From the NCBI GenBank assembly GCA_016208805.1, contig JACQXL010000072.1:1-14487 (forward strand): 14,487 nucleotides of DNA, in the 5' to 3' direction. Positions within the stretch are counted from its first letter, which is position 1. Each line of letters opens with the position of its first letter. The stretch comes from Planctomycetota bacterium. Its GTDB lineage: Bacteria; Planctomycetota; MHYJ01; JACQXL01. Positions 13,053-14,487 of the stretch are shown piece after piece. The position numbers and the translations under genes are program-made. A model generated the notes under the pieces. The model made no database searches, was not told where the DNA came from, and worked only from the letters and a program-made list of their open reading frames with translations.

Positions 13053-13189
13053 CCTCACTTTCATTAGAGGCTGTTAGGGATTCCACCGACCCCGAAAGCA
13101 TTCGGGGTTGGAAGACCGTTACAGCCACTTATGTCCAGCCCCGCCCTTTGGGACGCAAAGAGCGGGACTGGGCAAGCCTCACTTTCATT
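13053..13189. repeat. 111-bp hairpin element flanked by a 13-bp direct repeat at the exbB start
   Basis: CCTCACTTTCATT occurs exactly at 13053-13065 and 13177-13189. On the minus strand it is the segment carrying the exbB ribosome-binding site. Between the copies lie two hairpins: 13069-13126, with GGCTGT/ACAGCC ends and ACCCCGAA-AGCA-TTCGGGGT inside, and 13135-13171, with CCAG/CTGG ends and CTTTG/CAAAG inside. The arrangement looks like insertion of a mini-element with target duplication. Confidence 0.7.
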
Positions 13190-13207
13190 CCCGCCCGTAC
13201 GGGCGGG
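13190..13207. repeat. 18-bp perfect palindrome after the TPR gene
   Basis: CCCGCCCGTACGGGCGGG, 5 bp beyond the stop of the TPR gene and directly next to the hairpin element. It is of the CCCGCC/GGCGGG type and could pause or process the operon transcript. Confidence 0.6.
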
Positions 13208-13212
13208 ACTTA

Positions 13213-14340
13213 CTACCTGATTTTTTGGCTAAACGATGAATCAGGGAAATTATCTTTTAGTTCCTGATAAAGCGATTTAGCGGTGGTCAGATAGACAGTT
13301 TTCTTTTCGGCGCTGGGCGCATACTCGGCCACACGTGCGTAGCATTGGCCGGCATAAAAAATGCTTTTCTGGTATTCATAAGTCGGTTCGCCTTCCGGGG
13401 GCGGATACATCACCTTGGCCCTGAGATAACAATCCTTCAGGGCGGTTTTATACGCCTGGGCCGGGTCTTGAATCTTGCCCTTTTCGGCCTTGAGCCGGTA
13501 GCAATCGCCTTTGCCGTTGTAAGCGCCGGCCAGGGCCACGTCGTCGTTTGAGGTGTCGGCGACTTCCTTGAAGAACCGTTCGGCCTCGTCATATTTTTCA
13601 TCGGCCAGGGCGCAGCGTCCGAGTCCGACGACGGCCCGGTGGGCCAGTATTGCGTATTTGGCTAAGGCGCCGGTGCGCACGTCATTATAACGTTGCAATG
13701 CCTTTGGGTTCTGGTTATTATCCTCCAGTATCCGGCCGGCCATCAAGTCTATTTCAAAGCCGAACCTGTCTTCTTTTAATTCTCTGGCCTGATTTTTGGC
13801 CTGGTCTGAGGCGGCCAATGCGCCCGGGATGTCGCTTTTGCCCAAGAAACTCTTGATTTTCCCGGTATGCGCCTCGCGGAAATAACGGCTTTGCTGGACC
13901 TCTTTCAGAAGTCGGTCATACTGGCTTATGGCATCGTCAAACTTGCGCAGGGATTGATAGCATAAGGCGGTATAATAAATAAGGTGCTGTTTGAATATGC
14001 CGCGTAATTTCGGGTCACCCAACGCCTTCTGGAACGCCTCTATGGCTTTGTCGTATTGCTCCTGGTCCATCAGTTGCTTGCCTTTAATAAGGTCGGGCGG
14101 TTCGTTTTTGTAGGCAATCCTCTGGACGGCGTTGAGCGGGGCGCCCTTTTCGCCGCCGCCTTTAATCCTGAATTTTATCTCAAAAAGGGTTTCGGAAATG
14201 ATTTCGGCCGCATCGTCCTTGTAATTTCTACCGTCCGGCGCCCAGGTGATTATGTCTGTTTCATCGGCGGCCAGTAAGAGGCCGGCTGAAGCAGCCAGCA
14301 CAAAGAAGAGCACTATCAGATAACTTCTTATAACTTTCAT
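13213..14340 (-). CDS. Secreted TPR-repeat protein
   Basis: 375 residues. A signal peptide (MKVIRSYLIVLFFVLAASAG, cleavage likely near Ala24-Ala25) sends it to the periplasm. After a short N-terminal region (DIITWAPDGRNYKDDAAEI) come several tetratricopeptide repeats: about 86-115 (GKQLMDQEQYDKAIEAFQKA), 124-150 (YYTALCYQSLRKFDDAISQY), 200-230 and 240-275 (GLGRCALADEKYDEAERFFK), then 330-360. TPRs are protein-binding scaffolds, and the gene heads the ExbB/ExbD/secretin run, so it probably assembles or regulates that complex. It resembles YbgF/CpoB-type TPR proteins of Tol systems in layout only. AGG lies too close to the ATG to be a good ribosome-binding site. Confidence 0.88.
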   Translation of the reverse strand: MKVIRSYLIVLFFVLAASAGLLLAADETDIITWAPDGRNYKDDAAEIISETLFEIKFRIKGGGEKGAPLNAVQRIAYKNEPPDLIKGKQLMDQEQYDKAIEAFQKALGDPKLRGIFKQHLIYYTALCYQSLRKFDDAISQYDRLLKEVQQSRYFREAHTGKIKSFLGKSDIPGALAASDQAKNQARELKEDRFGFEIDLMAGRILEDNNQNPKALQRYNDVRTGALAKYAILAHRAVVGLGRCALADEKYDEAERFFKEVADTSNDDVALAGAYNGKGDCYRLKAEKGKIQDPAQAYKTALKDCYLRAKVMYPPPEGEPTYEYQKSIFYAGQCYARVAEYAPSAEKKTVYLTTAKSLYQELKDNFPDSSFSQKIR

Positions 14341-14371
14341 CCTATTTCAGGCTGTCTAAAAAGTTACCAAT

Positions 14372-14400
14372 ATCTTACTATGACAGCCCAAAATAGTCAA
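14372..14400 (-). promoter_or_regulatory. Sigma-70-like promoter of the TPR-exbB-exbD-exbD-secretin operon
   Basis: Minus strand: -35 TTGACT (14395-14400), 17-bp spacer, -10 TAAGAT (14372-14377). The start would be near 14365, about 25 nt before the ATG. GGCTGTC (14350-14356) and GACAGCC (14382-14388) form an inverted repeat that brackets the -10, so it may be an operator. No other promoter of similar quality was found downstream in the run. Confidence 0.55.
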
Positions 14401-14487
14401 GATATTTGATAAAAAACCCGTTCATAGCAAAAAATGTATTCTTATGATTCATCACCCCCTTCGCCAATAGTTTTCCCGTCTCTATTC

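Noticed and set aside
13047..13064. Longer exbB start (MKVRYV extension)
   Set aside because: The GTGAGG ribosome-binding site for the inner ATG lies inside this extension, and no good site precedes the outer ATG within the hairpin element.
14378..14452. 24-codon minus-strand ORF with GGGGGTG before its ATG
   Set aside because: It runs through the -35 box and spacer of the operon promoter, and there is no sign of its own promoter. Likely chance.
14442..14487. Minus-strand tail NRDGKTIGEGGDES running in from the right edge
   Set aside because: Only 15 codons are visible. It could be the end of an upstream gene but cannot be told from chance.

Overview
The window reads as a piece of chromosome from an uncultured, Gram-negative-type bacterium. 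A planctomycete or another PVC-like lineage is my best guess. The grounds are a sigma-factor-like protein of planctomycete style, an ExbB with an extra N-terminal signal segment, one ExbB with two ExbDs, an ORF6N gene, and very many palindromic repeats between and inside genes. The taxonomic call is inference. No tRNA, rRNA, transposase or CRISPR array was seen.

Layout. (1) 1-2466 is an accessory stretch on the minus strand. It holds the N-terminal part of a sigma-70-like factor, a nucleotidyltransferase overlapping a small partner gene, an orphan membrane protein, an ORF6N DNA-binding protein and a decayed copy of the sigma-like gene's start. (2) 2467-3330 has no convincing long gene. It holds an ORF6N promoter, a 22-bp tandem array of about 11 units, a dispersed inverted repeat and a leader of about 200 nt with a 9-codon ORF. 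(3) 3331-5310, the only plus-strand genes, is a two-gene unit: an unrecognised 270-aa protein and a 337-aa protein with phage tail-fibre-like stalk repeats, separated by three hairpins. (4) 5311-5600 is a convergent intergenic region with a large cruciform. (5) 5601-14340 is a co-directional minus-strand run. It starts from a good promoter at 14372-14400 and encodes a secreted TPR protein, ExbB, ExbD, ExbD, a very large lipoprotein secretin, then a HAD phosphatase, an ABC ATPase and an ABC-2 permease.

How they may work together. TPR protein, ExbB, two ExbDs and secretin form one tightly packed gene set, with a 4-nt overlap between the second ExbD and the secretin. ExbB/ExbD complexes convert the proton gradient into force in the periplasm, and secretins form outer-membrane channels. 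A proton-driven machine working on or through a secretin, with no type II or type IV pilus ATPase or pilin in view, is the strongest candidate here for a poorly described system. The ABC pair downstream is an ordinary exporter, but its ATPase gene carries a 39-bp palindromic repeat translated in frame.

The second theme is repeat traffic. Palindromes of several families sit at gene ends, at starts (the exbB ribosome-binding segment is duplicated around a 111-bp hairpin element) and within coding sequence.
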